DNA of 64,000 nt from Desulfobacterales bacterium (lineage in GTDB: Bacteria; Desulfobacterota; Desulfobacteria; Desulfobacterales; JAIPEE01): NCBI GenBank assembly GCA_021737275.1, contig JAIPEE010000001.1:179686-243685 (forward strand), in the 5' to 3' direction. The notes beneath the pieces were generated by a model, which saw only the letters and a program-made list of their open reading frames with translations, was not told the origin of the DNA and searched no databases. Shown here one piece after another: positions 1 through 9,882 of the stretch (within the stretch, counting starts at the first letter, position 1; every line of letters starts with the position of its first letter). A program made the position numbers and the translations under genes.

Positions 1-2
1 CC

Positions 3-296
3 GCCCAAATCAGGGAACGGACGGACAGGGAAGTGCTTTTGCAGCGGATCATTATGGATGGTGTTATTGCAATCGGCAGTGATCTCCATCCGAGAGTGCT
101 GGAACACAAACTGAAATCTTTTCTGACACCGTCTTCAAGAGAGAGAAAACTGGTTTCCATTGAAAAGATCCGTGAAAAATTTCATGTAAAAACGGAAACC
201 TTTCGATCGCCGATAAAATCGGCAAGAGAACAATTGATTGTGCGGAAAGCTGAGAATGATGAAATGGTACAGTTGAATACAGGAACAGAGGGTTAA
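3..296 (+). CDS. MotA-like flagellar motor stator protein, C-terminal part (5' end outside window)
   Basis: The reading frame is open from the first bases of the window, so the start lies upstream; the GTG at 33 is internal. The visible stretch contains the conserved block after the last MotA membrane helix: 'REVLLQRIIMDGVIAI' followed by 'HPRVLEHKLKSFL'. MotA/ExbB-family stators form proton or sodium channels that drive flagellar rotation from the inner membrane. About 98 codons are visible, including a polar tail of roughly 45 residues after the conserved block. No motB partner follows: the next gene is convergent. Assignment to MotA rather than another stator-like protein rests on this short conserved block only. 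Confidence 0.75.
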   Translation, partial: AQIRERTDREVLLQRIIMDGVIAIGSDLHPRVLEHKLKSFLTPSSRERKLVSIEKIREKFHVKTETFRSPIKSAREQLIVRKAENDEMVQLNTGTEG

Positions 297-350
297 TATC
301 ATATTACCACCAAATTGAGAGGCATTTTCCGGCTTCGATCTGATTTTTTT

Positions 351-2327
351 TTAGACAGGCATATTTTTGATTTTCACCATTTTATTAAACAAGTTTAAAT
401 TTGCAGGATCTCCCAAAACAGCGATGTAATCATTCTGTTTAAATTCGAAATCCGACATGGGATTCTGATGTATCTTCCCATCCCGAACAACAGCAACAAT
501 GGAAACGCCTATTTTATTTCTCACACCCAGCTCCTTTATGGAACGGCCAGTCATTGGGCTATTTTCAGTAAGCATGGCCCAGTTCAGATCCAGCAGCTGA
601 CAGGCGTTTTGAAATTGCGCAAACATGCTGTAGGAATGCTTTTTCTTATAAAGAGGTGCATAAAGCTCTCGCCGGATATCATCCGTTAAATTCTGAATGG
701 AGCTGACCGGCATATCAAGGTGAAGCAGCGCCTGGCGGGTAAATTCAAGGCCGGCTTCAAACTCGGGCTGCACAACCTCGTAGATACCTATTTCGTGAAG
801 CTCCTTCATATGATCAACATCAACCGCCCGGGCAACAATCTTAAGATCCGGCTTTATGGTATGCGCCAGCTTTGCAACGATTTGGGTTACAGCAAGTGAT
901 GGCGATGTAATCAGGAGAAGTTTTGCATGTTCAATTTCCGCAGCTTCCAGTACAACCGCCTGCCCTGCTTCACCAAATATAACCGGATATTCAGCGGCCT
1001 TGGCTTGCTCCACGCGCCTGAAATCTATCTCAACAATAACAAATTTTAAGTTGAGGCGATGAAGAACTTTGGCGACATTTTGCCCAATCTGCCCGCCTCC
1101 GGCAATAACAACGTGCTCTGACAAACCGGTTTGGGGTATATTGACGGTATGAAAAAGCGTTTCTTTTCTGAACCACTTTTGACGTAATTTATATATCGGC
1201 ATTGACAGGCTTGAAATAAATGGCGTCAGGAACATAGTAGCAACAGCGGTAGTAATGGTCAGTGCATACAGATTTTCAGTGATAGCGTTTGCAGTAAGAC
1301 CCACCCGTGCAAGTACAAATGAAAATTCTCCTACCTGGCAAAGACTTAATGCCGCAGCAATCGGTATAATATTACCATATCCGAATATTTTGCTCAATGT
1401 ACCGAAGATAAGCCCTTTACCAAGCATAACCAGTAAAATTATAATTACAATTTCCTTAAAATTCAGAAAAAGAAAATCCGGGTCAAGAAGCATTCCTACA
1501 GAAGTAAAAAATAACAGGCCAAAAATATCCCGAAGCGGAATAATATCACTCAGGGCCTGATGGACATATTCGGATTCACTTATTACCATCCCCGCAACAA
1601 ATGCACCAAATGCAAAAGAAAGTCCGAAAAAATGTGTTCCGTATCCAACACCAAGTCCGATAGCTGTTATGGTAAGCAGAAACATTTCACGTGAGTTCCA
1701 GCTAACAATATATTTCATCAGACGGGGAATCAGGCGTGTACCCAGCACAATCATTAGCACAAGGAATATCACTGCTTTTAATGCTGCAAATCCGAGAATG
1801 GATAAACCGCTCTTTGGATTACTCAGCTGCGGCAAAATAATCATCATGGGAACCACAGCCAGATCCTGAACAATCAACATCCCAATCATGACACGACTGG
1901 ACAGGGTGCCGATCAACCCCTGGCTCATCAACGTTTTTAAAAGCACCATGGTACTTGAAATGGAAATCAGTGCGCCAAACCAGATCGCTGTTTTCCAGTC
2001 CCATCCGAAAAAACGACCCAGTGCATACCCATAAGCAATTGTTAAAAGAATCTGAACCGGTGTACCGATAAGGGCAATCTTTTTAACCGGCTCCAACTCA
2101 CGTAATGAAAATTCAAGACCAAGTGCAAACAGTAGTAATGCGACACCGATTTCAGCCAGCATTTCAATATCGTGGATATTCGATACCGTAATGATACCGG
2201 TTTGGGGGCCGATGATAACACCCGCAAAGATATAACCGATGATTAACGGTTGTTTGGCAAGGCGCGCAAGTAATCCGCCGATAAGCGCGGTTATGACGAT
2301 AATGATAATGTCTGTGGCTATGCCCAT
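351..2327 (-). CDS. CPA2-family monovalent cation/proton antiporter with RCK (TrkA) domains
   Basis: This is a 658-residue inner-membrane protein of the KefB/CPA2 type. Residues 1 to about 385 are a long run of hydrophobic helices forming the Na+/H+ exchanger domain. A cytosolic TrkA_N Rossmann domain follows, with the nucleotide-binding loop 'GGGQIGQN' near residue 412, and then a TrkA_C domain near the end ('[14 protein letters not shown]'). The family exchanges K+ or Na+ for protons, gated by nucleotide or thiol ligands bound to the RCK domain. Its ATG overlaps the end of the upstream DUF3786 gene by 10 bases, so the two are probably co-transcribed and translationally coupled. The transported ion cannot be told from the sequence. 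Confidence 0.9.
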   Translation of the reverse strand: MGIATDIIIIVITALIGGLLARLAKQPLIIGYIFAGVIIGPQTGIITVSNIHDIEMLAEIGVALLLFALGLEFSLRELEPVKKIALIGTPVQILLTIAYGYALGRFFGWDWKTAIWFGALISISSTMVLLKTLMSQGLIGTLSSRVMIGMLIVQDLAVVPMMIILPQLSNPKSGLSILGFAALKAVIFLVLMIVLGTRLIPRLMKYIVSWNSREMFLLTITAIGLGVGYGTHFFGLSFAFGAFVAGMVISESEYVHQALSDIIPLRDIFGLLFFTSVGMLLDPDFLFLNFKEIVIIILLVMLGKGLIFGTLSKIFGYGNIIPIAAALSLCQVGEFSFVLARVGLTANAITENLYALTITTAVATMFLTPFISSLSMPIYKLRQKWFRKETLFHTVNIPQTGLSEHVVIAGGGQIGQNVAKVLHRLNLKFVIVEIDFRRVEQAKAAEYPVIFGEAGQAVVLEAAEIEHAKLLLITSPSLAVTQIVAKLAHTIKPDLKIVARAVDVDHMKELHEIGIYEVVQPEFEAGLEFTRQALLHLDMPVSSIQNLTDDIRRELYAPLYKKKHSYSMFAQFQNACQLLDLNWAMLTENSPMTGRSIKELGVRNKIGVSIVAVVRDGKIHQNPMSDFEFKQNDYIAVLGDPANLNLFNKMVKIKNMPV

Positions 2328-3145
2328 GTATCTCCTCCCCCTGAAAGTCCATGCCGCTTCGCCAACTTTCCAAACATATGGGCTAACCCGACACCAATTG
2401 TAAATACGGCGTCCGTCTCAAGATTTTTGTCAGCCGTTTCGTCAAAAAAGATATTCAGGCTGGAACCAAGATCCTCTTCCGGCTTCCAGTAGCAGATCAT
2501 AACCGGTATTTTCGGAAGAGGATGCAGTACAACAGAGACATCGGATTTAAACTGTTTTTCTACCTGCTTTCCATTAAAAAGGTGAATAAGATCATCAAAC
2601 AGATCGGTATATGTATCTGCAATTTGCTTCATCGGGATTTCACATCTTTTCCGGAAAATGGCATAATGATCCATTCCGTCCTTCAAATTTCTGAAGGAGA
2701 CCCATTCCCCTTTGGGAGCCAGGCCCTTGCCAAAAAGAACATAATTCAAAAATGGAACGGCCACCCACGGATTAATGTGTATCTCCGAATACAGCTTTCC
2801 TTCATTATCAACACTCAAATTCTTGCCCAGAACCTTAAGCGTCAGTTTGTTATCTGAAAAATGTGCACCTGTTCGCTTTGCCGCAACGGCAAGGTCTGTT
2901 TCAACGATTTTATTTTTCAAGTCTGTCAGAAAATCATTGCCTTCCACAAAAGCATTTTGTGGTTCTGAATCGCTTCCATAGAAATTTTTAACGACTAATG
3001 GATTCACCCGTGGACAATCTTCAAATCGCTTCTGTCCTGTGTAGACGGCGCCTGCAAATGCCAGACAGGTTTTCATGCCGCACTCCCGGCAGTTTGATTT
3101 CTCAAGCAGTTTAAAAATGGCCATTGCATTGGTCGGTTTTTTCAT
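2318..3145 (-). CDS. DUF3786 protein with N-terminal [4Fe-4S] domain
   Basis: A protein of about 275 residues. The N-terminus carries Cys19, Cys22, Cys27 and Cys44 (C-x2-C-x4-C-x16-C), the spacing of the Fe-S domain found in corrinoid iron-sulfur proteins and related anaerobic enzymes (PF04060 type). The rest resembles DUF3786, a domain of unknown function common in anaerobes, often downstream of this same Fe-S domain. I chose the ATG at 3145 because it has AAGAGA upstream and starts the conserved region; an in-frame start 57 bases earlier would add an unlikely 19-residue leader. It overlaps the antiporter gene by 10 bases, which suggests a shared redox- or thiol-linked role, but this is inference. 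Confidence 0.8.
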   Translation of the reverse strand: MKKPTNAMAIFKLLEKSNCRECGMKTCLAFAGAVYTGQKRFEDCPRVNPLVVKNFYGSDSEPQNAFVEGNDFLTDLKNKIVETDLAVAAKRTGAHFSDNKLTLKVLGKNLSVDNEGKLYSEIHINPWVAVPFLNYVLFGKGLAPKGEWVSFRNLKDGMDHYAIFRKRCEIPMKQIADTYTDLFDDLIHLFNGKQVEKQFKSDVSVVLHPLPKIPVMICYWKPEEDLGSSLNIFFDETADKNLETDAVFTIGVGLAHMFGKLAKRHGLSGGGDTWA

Positions 3146-3615
3146 ATTATGTCTCTTTTGATATTCTAAATAAACATGCGTTTGAATTATCATGGAAAGC
3201 ACCGGAAAACAACCGGATGGATGATTGTAATTAGCCCGGAAAGATATTTACAGGATTGAGATCTCTGATCCGATCTCATCTCTATATGTAATTTTCCAAA
3301 TGTGGTACATATGGTTATAAAAACCGATGTCCACGGTATGTTTTCGATCGACCTTATCAGTATGAAAAAGGGATAAACGGCTCATTCTTACGAATCATGC
3401 CGACTCTCGCCATTTAAACAAAGTGATGACAAAAAGATACATACAGGTTTAATTTTGTTACTAATTTTCCACACAATTTTTTTTTATAGCTTTCTCAAAG
3501 AAATAAAAATTTTCTGCAAATACACTAATTGCTTGACTCTACGCCCTCAGTTCAATATTTTCCAGATGCGGCTTTTTTGGATATATCCACCACCCCATCA
3601 TAAAGGAGAATCTCA
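3146..3615. other. Divergent intergenic region upstream of the DUF3786 gene and HU
   Basis: About 470 bases without a convincing gene lie between two divergent starts. It becomes AT-rich toward the HU gene. I see the HU promoter candidate (3533-3561) and the HU ribosome binding site (AAAGGAG near 3602), but no clear promoter for the minus-strand operon and no structured RNA. Confidence 0.5.
3533..3561 (+). promoter_or_regulatory. Candidate sigma-70 promoter for HU
   Basis: TTGACT at 3533-3538 and TATTTT at 3556-3561 are separated by 17 bases, about 55 bases before the HU start codon. The -35 box matches five of six consensus positions and the -10 box four of six. No other comparable pair is evident in this stretch. 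Confidence 0.45.
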
Positions 3616-3888
3616 ATGACGAAAGCAGAACTTATTGAAGCAATGGCCTCAGATTCCGAAATCACCAAATCTGCAGCTGGTGCTGCCCTGGAATCTTTTA
3701 TTGAAAATGTCACAAAAGCGCTGAAAAAGAAAGACGGCAAAGTTACACTTGTTGGTTTTGGAACTTTCTCAAAAACAAAACGTGCTGCCCGTAAAGGCAG
3801 AAACCCCCAGACCGGTGAAGAGATTAAAATTAAGGCTCGCAATGTTGTTAAATTTAAAGCCGGAAAGAAACTTAAAGAAGCCGTGTAA
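3616..3888 (+). CDS. hup: HU-family DNA-binding protein
   Basis: A 90-residue protein of exactly the usual HU length. It starts with the helical dimerisation part ('MTKAELIEAMA') and carries the conserved beta-arm signature 'GRNPQTGEEIKI' near residues 58-70, which inserts its conserved proline into the DNA minor groove. HU bends and compacts DNA as a dimer and acts as an architectural cofactor in transcription and recombination. A strong ribosome binding site (AAAGGAG) precedes the ATG. It is a single-gene unit with its own promoter candidate. Arm residues cannot cleanly separate HU from IHF, but the RNPQTGE form favours HU. Confidence 0.95.
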   Translation: MTKAELIEAMASDSEITKSAAGAALESFIENVTKALKKKDGKVTLVGFGTFSKTKRAARKGRNPQTGEEIKIKARNVVKFKAGKKLKEAV

Positions 3889-4135
3889 AATGAAAACCGT
3901 TTTTGCCAAAAAAGCCGCAATCTTTTTATGGCACCGGCCTACCATCCACTAAAGACTTGATTCCGCCCATTTTTTTGACTTGTAACGTGCTTCATCAGCC
4001 TTTTTTGTAAATGTTTTAGGCATTATATCACAATTCGGTAACCCGGGCATTACTCCCCTGAATGAACGTTTTTTCATGACTTTACCTATACGAATAATAG
4101 GAGATGTCAACTGCCGGACAAGTAAAAAAATTACT

Positions 4136-4870
4136 ATGGATTATTATTTAATCATATACATACTTCTCATTTTTTTTGCCTCTTCTTTTTTAAAAGGGAT
4201 AACCGGTCTTGGATTTTCCACAATCTGCCTTGGGATATTAGCTAACATTATTGATATTAAAACGGCCATTCCACTGGTTATCATCCCGTCCCTTTGCAGT
4301 AACATTCTGGTAATGGTCGATGCAGGAAGGTTTCAGGAGTCCCTTAAGCGATTCCGGATCCTGTTTCTATCTGCCATTCCGGGTTTAATGATCGGATTAA
4401 GTATTTTAACCCGGTTTGATAACCGTATTTCCCTGATTACGCTTGGCAGTGTTATTGTTTTGTATGGCCTCTGGGCATGGCGAAACTTTGATTTTACCAT
4501 ATCTTCTAAAACGGAAAGATGGTTATATGGACCGGTTGGTTTTGCCACAGGTATCCTGACCGGCATGACCGGCTCACATGTAATTCCGGCCCTGCCTTTT
4601 TTACTGATGCTTAATCTGGATAAAAATATGTTTGTCCAGTCCATCAATTTATCATTTACGGTATCCGGAATTTTTTTATTAGCCGGTTTGGGCAAGCTGG
4701 GGTTGCTGACACATCACAGCCTCACAATATCAGCTGCCGGTATTATCCCCGTTGCACTTGGTATATGGCTGGGTGGACGGATCAGGCAGAAAATCCCGGA
4801 TGAACGGTTTCGGAAGATAGTCATTTTACTTTTGATTGTGATTGGGTTTATTTTGATTTTGAGATCATGA
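4136..4870 (+). CDS. TauE/SafE-family membrane permease
   Basis: About 244 residues forming some eight hydrophobic helices in two similar halves, as in the TauE/SafE (sulfite exporter/DUF81) family. The first helix holds 'FLKGITGLGFSTICLG' and the second half has 'GILTGMTGSHVIPALPFLL', the repeated glycine-rich signatures of this family. Members export sulfite, sulfoacetate or related organosulfur anions; the substrate here is unknown. I prefer the ATG at 4136, which begins directly at the first helix, over an in-frame ATG at 4076 that would add a 20-residue polar leader without a ribosome binding site. A rho-independent terminator follows immediately. Confidence 0.8.
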   Translation: MDYYLIIYILLIFFASSFLKGITGLGFSTICLGILANIIDIKTAIPLVIIPSLCSNILVMVDAGRFQESLKRFRILFLSAIPGLMIGLSILTRFDNRISLITLGSVIVLYGLWAWRNFDFTISSKTERWLYGPVGFATGILTGMTGSHVIPALPFLLMLNLDKNMFVQSINLSFTVSGIFLLAGLGKLGLLTHHSLTISAAGIIPVALGIWLGGRIRQKIPDERFRKIVILLLIVIGFILILRS

Positions 4871-4874
4871 TTTC

Positions 4875-4898
4875 ACCGGAATTACCAATCCGGTTTTT
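4875..4898 (+). terminator. Rho-independent terminator after TauE/SafE gene
   Basis: The arms ACCGGA (4875-4880) and TCCGGT (4889-4894) are perfect inverted repeats around an 8-base loop, followed directly by a T run ending at 4898. It lies 4 bases after the stop codon. Confidence 0.65.
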
Positions 4899-5055
4899 CG
4901 ACCGGGGGACAGACTCCGGCCCTATGAAAAAATGACCATGGAAGCCAATGATAAATCTTATATATATAAATGAAACTGTTGATCATACATTGTACTATCT
5001 GATATATATTCATGGAATTTATTAACTTCAAACACTTTAAACTGATAAAAATCAA

Positions 5056-5844
5056 ATGAATATGTGGCCAAAAAATCAAAAATGTGCCGTCGCCTTTACT
5101 TTCGACTTTGATGCCGAGAGCGTCTGGATTGCTGAAGATCCGGAAAATAAAAACCGGCCTGGCGTTTTATCGCAGGGACACTATGGCGCAAAAGTCGCGG
5201 TTCCTCTTATTATGGAATTACTTAAAAAGCATGATATCAGGGCCACCTTTTTTGTACCGGGCGTAACAGCCGAAACTTATCCTGACAGAGTAACCGCCAT
5301 TGTGGCAGCCGGGCATGAAATTGCCTGCCACGGGTACACACACACATCACCCACTGACCTTTCCCGTAAAAATGAAGAAAAAGATTTAATCCGCGCGCTC
5401 GAGGTTCTGGAAGATTTTGTACCCCGTGTTACAGGGTATCGATCGCCCTCATGGGATTTTAGCCCGAACACATTATTTCTGCTTAAAAAACATAAATTCC
5501 GATACTCCAGTAATATGATGGATGATATAAGGCCTTACAAGCATCATAAAACAGACATCATCGAACTGCCGGTTCAATGGATTCTGGATGATGCACCCCA
5601 CTTCTGGTTTGACGCTGAAACCTGGAATAAAAAAATATCCACGCCCAATAGCGTTCGTGAAATATGGGAGGCTGAGTTTGAGGGAATTTTTAAGCTGGGC
5701 GGCTCATTTATTCTCACCATGCACCCTCAGATTATCGGCAGACCTTACCGGCTAAAAATGCTGGATGCGTTTATCGGGTTTGTAAAATCACATAAGGATA
5801 CCTGGATTACCACATGCAATGAAATTGCAAAATCACAAACTTAG
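5056..5844 (+). CDS. Polysaccharide deacetylase family protein (NodB/CE4 fold, HpPgdA-like)
   Basis: A 262-residue cytosolic-looking protein without signal peptide. It contains the CE4 motifs in order: 'FTFDFDAE' near residue 14 (catalytic base and metal-binding Asp), 'CHGYTH' near residue 93 (metal-binding His pair), 'GYRSPSWDF' near residue 133 and 'TMHPQIIGRP' near the end. The FDFDAE form and the HPQIIGR ending fit the Helicobacter PgdA-like/allantoinase-like subgroup, which removes acyl groups from N-acetylated sugars or related amides. The actual substrate cannot be told. The gene stands alone and ends at a strong bidirectional terminator. Confidence 0.85.
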   Translation: MNMWPKNQKCAVAFTFDFDAESVWIAEDPENKNRPGVLSQGHYGAKVAVPLIMELLKKHDIRATFFVPGVTAETYPDRVTAIVAAGHEIACHGYTHTSPTDLSRKNEEKDLIRALEVLEDFVPRVTGYRSPSWDFSPNTLFLLKKHKFRYSSNMMDDIRPYKHHKTDIIELPVQWILDDAPHFWFDAETWNKKISTPNSVREIWEAEFEGIFKLGGSFILTMHPQIIGRPYRLKMLDAFIGFVKSHKDTWITTCNEIAKSQT

Positions 5845-5884
5845 CACTGATCCAACCGAACTTTAAACTTTGATGAAAAAAGCT

Positions 5885-5919
5885 GTGGCAGCCGGAACGG
5901 GATCGCGGCTGCCACTTTT
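5885..5919. terminator. Bidirectional rho-independent terminator
   Basis: Ten-base perfect arms, GTGGCAGCCG (5885-5894) and CGGCTGCCAC (5906-5915), enclose an 11-base loop. The plus strand continues with TTTTCT, and the minus strand continues with AGCTTTTTTC. It lies between the convergent deacetylase and solute-binding protein genes and can serve both. Confidence 0.85.
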
Positions 5920-6029
5920 CTCACACAATTATAACCTGTATTGGGAAAGAAGCACATGAGAAACCGTTAATCAAAATATCTTAACCGTACTTACTTCATC
6001 CCCTTATTTTATTTCTTCAGGATTCCTGG

Positions 6030-7688
6030 TTATTTTGCATGAACTCTGAAATAGCTAAACGGGTTGATCCAGCTTGCGATACCGCCCATGTATGGTACAT
6101 ATCCGGTCAGCTTATCTGTTCTGACCGGGTCAATTATATTCGGCCGGCAGATGATGTAATAGGGCAGATCCCGTGTAACAATTTCCTGCATCTTATATGA
6201 AATCGCTTTTGCTTTTTCCAGGTCCACTTCCCGGTTGAACGCATTCAGCAATTCATCAAATTCAGGATTATCATAATATGAAGTGTTCCATCCCATGCTG
6301 GCGCCGTCATTCCAGCTTCTTGAGAACTCCCATATCCAGGATGCATTAGGTCCCGGTTCTTCAGCAACAAAAGAGATGTCCCATGCCGGGTTCTGCGGAT
6401 AATATACCAGATCAAAGTAGGTATCAACATCTACGACATTGAGCCTGATATCAATGCCAATGTCTTTAAACTGCTCCCTCATGAGGGTGGCCATTTTTAC
6501 CTCTTCCGTATCACTGGAAGGAACTAAAAATTTGAAACTCAGATTTCTTCCTGATTTGGGGTCATTTCTGATATCATCACCATCGGTATCCATATACCCG
6601 CTTTCATCAAGTATTTTTTTGGATATATCCACATTGAATTCATACTGCGGAAGATTCGGATTATATTCATTTCGTTCAGGATAGATGAAACTATCATGTA
6701 CAACAGCCTCTCCATGATAAACCATCTGTACAATACGATCCTTATTAATAGCATGAATCAGCGCTTTCCTGATATTCAAATCCTGAATTGGTCCTTCCTG
6801 ATACAGATTAAATGTCAGCCATTGCAGAGCAATTCCGGGAGAAGTGATAATTTCAATGTTATCTGAATTTCTAAGCATCTTTGCCGCTAACGGGCTGACA
6901 CCACCATAACCCATCATATCGACCTCACCGCGTTTCATAGCCATGACCTGGGCATCCTGGCTGCCATATGTTTTAAAAACTATTTTATCTACTCTTGGTT
7001 TTTGCTCCCAGTATGCTTCAAAGTTTTTAAAAGATATATATTTTCCGGGAGCGAAAGAATCCAGCATAAACGGGCCGGAGCCAATACCTTTTGCATTTTT
7101 AAATCCTTCCATATCATACCGGTGGCGTCGCCATAAATGCTCAGGCAGGATTGGAACCCAGTCAAAAGGCGGATACTTGGGTGGAAATATATTTGACATT
7201 TCAAAATTAAGTGTATGATCATCAACAACAACCAGAGAGTCTTTAACGGTCTGTGAACTGGGATATGACCAGACCGGGTTGGAGACAGGCAGGTTTTCAT
7301 AGGTAAAGGCAAAATCTTTCGCTGTTACCGGTTTGCCGTCATGAAAGGTCATCCCCTCTCTGATATGAAACGTGAAGTTCTTGTTGTCTTTGGTTTCATA
7401 GCCGGTAATTGCCCTGGGGCTGTATTCATACTCCGGCGGCGGGTCGAAATGCCAGGCCTGATCATAAAGCAATTGCCATAAAATACATCCCAATGCTTCA
7501 TACTGCCATGCATCATTACACGCCAACGAAGAAGCCATTTGATCTGCAAGCCAGCCGACACGTAATTCACCGCCTGCTTTTGCATTCGGTGCCGGATACA
7601 TGAACAGCATAATCAAGCTGATCAGTAAAATCGTTGTCATTAAGAAAAATGTTGGCCCTTTTTTATTCTTTCCTCTGAAATTTGACAT
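6030..7688 (-). CDS. Family 5 ABC-type extracellular solute-binding protein (SBP1)
   Basis: A protein of about 552 residues of the SBP_bac_5 (peptide/nickel/opine-binding) family. It has an N-terminal Sec signal peptide with a hydrophobic core and a likely cleavage after 'NAKA', giving a mature N-terminus that starts GGELRVGW. Family signatures include 'GMTFHDGKPVTAKDFAFTYE' and 'IRKALIHAINKDRI'. It should capture a peptide, amine or similar solute in the periplasm. I use the ATG at 7688 because it follows a very strong GGAGGGAGAGG ribosome binding site. No permease or ATPase genes are nearby, so it is an orphan binding protein, divergent from the amine oxidase operon. A clearly related second copy lies at 15332-16984. 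Confidence 0.9.
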   Translation of the reverse strand: MSNFRGKNKKGPTFFLMTTILLISLIMLFMYPAPNAKAGGELRVGWLADQMASSLACNDAWQYEALGCILWQLLYDQAWHFDPPPEYEYSPRAITGYETKDNKNFTFHIREGMTFHDGKPVTAKDFAFTYENLPVSNPVWSYPSSQTVKDSLVVVDDHTLNFEMSNIFPPKYPPFDWVPILPEHLWRRHRYDMEGFKNAKGIGSGPFMLDSFAPGKYISFKNFEAYWEQKPRVDKIVFKTYGSQDAQVMAMKRGEVDMMGYGGVSPLAAKMLRNSDNIEIITSPGIALQWLTFNLYQEGPIQDLNIRKALIHAINKDRIVQMVYHGEAVVHDSFIYPERNEYNPNLPQYEFNVDISKKILDESGYMDTDGDDIRNDPKSGRNLSFKFLVPSSDTEEVKMATLMREQFKDIGIDIRLNVVDVDTYFDLVYYPQNPAWDISFVAEEPGPNASWIWEFSRSWNDGASMGWNTSYYDNPEFDELLNAFNREVDLEKAKAISYKMQEIVTRDLPYYIICRPNIIDPVRTDKLTGYVPYMGGIASWINPFSYFRVHAK

Positions 7689-8481
7689 TAACCTCTCCCT
7701 CCTCATTGCTTTGGTTTCATGATCAGGACAACTGCAGCCCTGTTTTAAGAACTTTATTAGATCTGAAAATTCTACCCGAAGAAGTGATCCGGTTTCGATA
7801 TTTGATGATAATATTTGTGTCTGATTATGAATAATATAGTTTTATATATTTTCATAAAATACTGATTTTAAGATAATATCTGACTAATATATGGCTAAAA
7901 TTTAAAGTATTAGTATCGGTCGAGGCTTGAACAGTAACAATATCTGTTAGATATCTTTATCATAGTTTTTATCTACTTATGCTTTTTGATATTTAATATA
8001 CATTATTTTCTTTTTTATGCAACTATTTAAAACCGGATAGCGCTCACCGCTTTGACGGTATATTATTTCTCAACCGATACAAGATTCGTAAAGATTTCGA
8101 TGTCGTGATTAAACAGTTTAATTACGATATAGAACCGTCTGAAGAATATGGATAATATTGATTTTTTTGATCTTATCTTCAGAAAATACCCTCTGCCGGC
8201 TTGATGTCGCAATCATTCATGATTCACGTAATTTGGAATTTTTTGAACAAACCGGCTTATGATTACAAAATTAAAGCCTTAAAAGCTTAAAACGTTAAAT
8301 TATAACTAAAATATATTTTATATAGTTATTTTTATGATATTAATCGTTTTTTTAGCTATTATATATTGACTTTTAATTTTTTTACGCATATAAAAAATAA
8401 CCGACACAGTGCTTCAATCAACAGCGTTATGAATTTTAAAAAATACTTTTTCTCAACCCATTCGACCACAAGGGGTATAAC
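7689..8481. other. Long AT-rich divergent intergenic region
   Basis: Nearly 800 bases separate the divergent SBP1 and amine oxidase genes. The sequence is strongly AT-rich, especially 8270-8400. The amine oxidase promoter candidate lies at 8366-8394. One stretch near 8000-8152 is open on the plus strand for about 50 codons and reads like coding sequence at its end, but it lacks a good start and I recognise no family; it may be a gene remnant. I see no structured RNA. Confidence 0.4.
8366..8394 (+). promoter_or_regulatory. Sigma-70-type promoter for the amine oxidase/cytochrome bc operon
   Basis: TTGACT (8366-8371) and TATAAA (8389-8394) are spaced by 17 bases, each one mismatch from consensus, about 90 bases before the first amine oxidase start. 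No second comparable promoter is evident between the six downstream genes, whose gaps are 13-42 bases. Confidence 0.6.
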
Positions 8482-9840
8482 ATGAAAAAAAAAGTGTATG
8501 ACGATTCAGTAAATTTAGTCCGGCGCAGACTATTAAAAGGTTTGGCGGCTGTACCATTTTTCCTTAGCTCACCCTTAGCCTGGGCTTCAGCACCAACTGA
8601 ACCGGACGTCGTTATCATTGGTGCGGGTGCTGCCGGTTTAGGCGCAGCAAAAACATTAATGGACCTGAACATATCATTTATTATGATAGAAGCTCAGGCA
8701 CGTACCGGTGGACGTGCTTATACGGATGAATACATATTTGACGTACCCTATGATATGGCTTGCCACTGGCTGAACTACGGTGATACGAATCCCTGGTATA
8801 ACTATGGAAAGAAAAATGATTTTACCATTGTTCCGGAACAGGATGATCCCTATGGTGTTTTTATCGGTGACAGGCCCGCAACCAAAAAAGAAGTGAAGGC
8901 ATACGATAGAGCTTGGAAACAGGTTATAGACAGAATTTCAAGAACAGCGGAAGGGCGTAATCCGGATATCAGTCTTGCGGAAGCAATGGAGATAGACAAT
9001 AAATGGAAATATCTGTCAACCTATATGCTGGGCCCACTGGATATGGCAAAAGAGATTGATGAGTTCTCCTGTAAAGACTGGTACTGGTCAGAGTCAGAAC
9101 CCTTTTTAACTTTTTGTAACGAAGGCTATGGCAGCCTTGTGGCCCACTATGGACGCAATCTACCGGTTCAACTGGGTACACCGGCACAGCATATTGACTG
9201 GCAGGGGCCCGGTATAAAGGTAGAAACGCCAAAAGGAACGATAAAAAGCAAGGCTGTTATTATCACCGTATCTACAGGTGTATTGGGTGCCGATATAATC
9301 AAGTTCACACCTGCACTCCCCGTAGTCAAACAGGAGTCCTTTCAATACGTCTCAATGGGCACCTATAACAATGTCGCCCTTCAGTTTTCAAAAGACTTTT
9401 TCGGCCTTGGCCCGGATCGCTATGTTGATTATGTCAATGAGGCCGGTACCGAAGCGGGGGGTATATTAACCAACATAGGCGGCACCAATTTATCTTACGT
9501 ATACAGCGGTGGTGATCTCGGACGGGAACTGGAAATTGCCGGATTTGAAGCAGGTGTTGAGTGGGGCCTTAACGAAGTTGTAAAGTGTTACGGCAGTGAT
9601 GTAAGAAAACATTTTATAAAAGGTAACTTTACACGCTGGGGAGAACACCCGTGGACACTTGGTTCTTATGCATCAGCCAAACCCGGCTATCATCATATGA
9701 GAGAAGAACTTCGTAAAACTATCGCAGAGAAAATATTTTTTGCCGGTGAAGCGACACATCCTTTACAGTGGGCAACTTGCGGCGGTGGGCTTTTAAGCGG
9801 AATTGATGCAGCAGATAACGTTGCCAAGGTACTTGGTTAA
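8482..9840 (+). CDS. Tat-exported flavin-containing amine oxidase, copy 1
   Basis: A 452-residue FAD-dependent amine oxidoreductase. The N-terminus has a twin-arginine signal, 'VRRRLLKGLAA', then a hydrophobic stretch and an Ala-x-Ala-type region ('LAWASA'), so the folded flavoprotein is probably exported. The dinucleotide-binding motif 'VIIGAGAAGLGAA' follows near residue 46, with 'ARTGGRAYT' after it. The C-terminal FAD-contact motif is 'FFAGEATHPLQWATCGGG'. The family oxidises primary, secondary or tertiary amines to imines. It starts the operon that continues with c-type cytochrome, Rieske and cytochrome b genes, suggesting that its electrons pass to a membrane chain rather than to O2. 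A close paralogue ends the same operon. The substrate is unknown. Confidence 0.88.
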   Translation: MKKKVYDDSVNLVRRRLLKGLAAVPFFLSSPLAWASAPTEPDVVIIGAGAAGLGAAKTLMDLNISFIMIEAQARTGGRAYTDEYIFDVPYDMACHWLNYGDTNPWYNYGKKNDFTIVPEQDDPYGVFIGDRPATKKEVKAYDRAWKQVIDRISRTAEGRNPDISLAEAMEIDNKWKYLSTYMLGPLDMAKEIDEFSCKDWYWSESEPFLTFCNEGYGSLVAHYGRNLPVQLGTPAQHIDWQGPGIKVETPKGTIKSKAVIITVSTGVLGADIIKFTPALPVVKQESFQYVSMGTYNNVALQFSKDFFGLGPDRYVDYVNEAGTEAGGILTNIGGTNLSYVYSGGDLGRELEIAGFEAGVEWGLNEVVKCYGSDVRKHFIKGNFTRWGEHPWTLGSYASAKPGYHHMREELRKTIAEKIFFAGEATHPLQWATCGGGLLSGIDAADNVAKVLG

Positions 9841-9882
9841 AAATAACGACCCCGGAAAAAGCATGGGCTTCAGGAGAATATT

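Noticed and set aside
7997..8152. About 50 codons of open, coding-like sequence upstream of amine oxidase copy 1
   Set aside because: There is no plausible start codon with a ribosome binding site and no recognisable family; it is mentioned only as a possible remnant.
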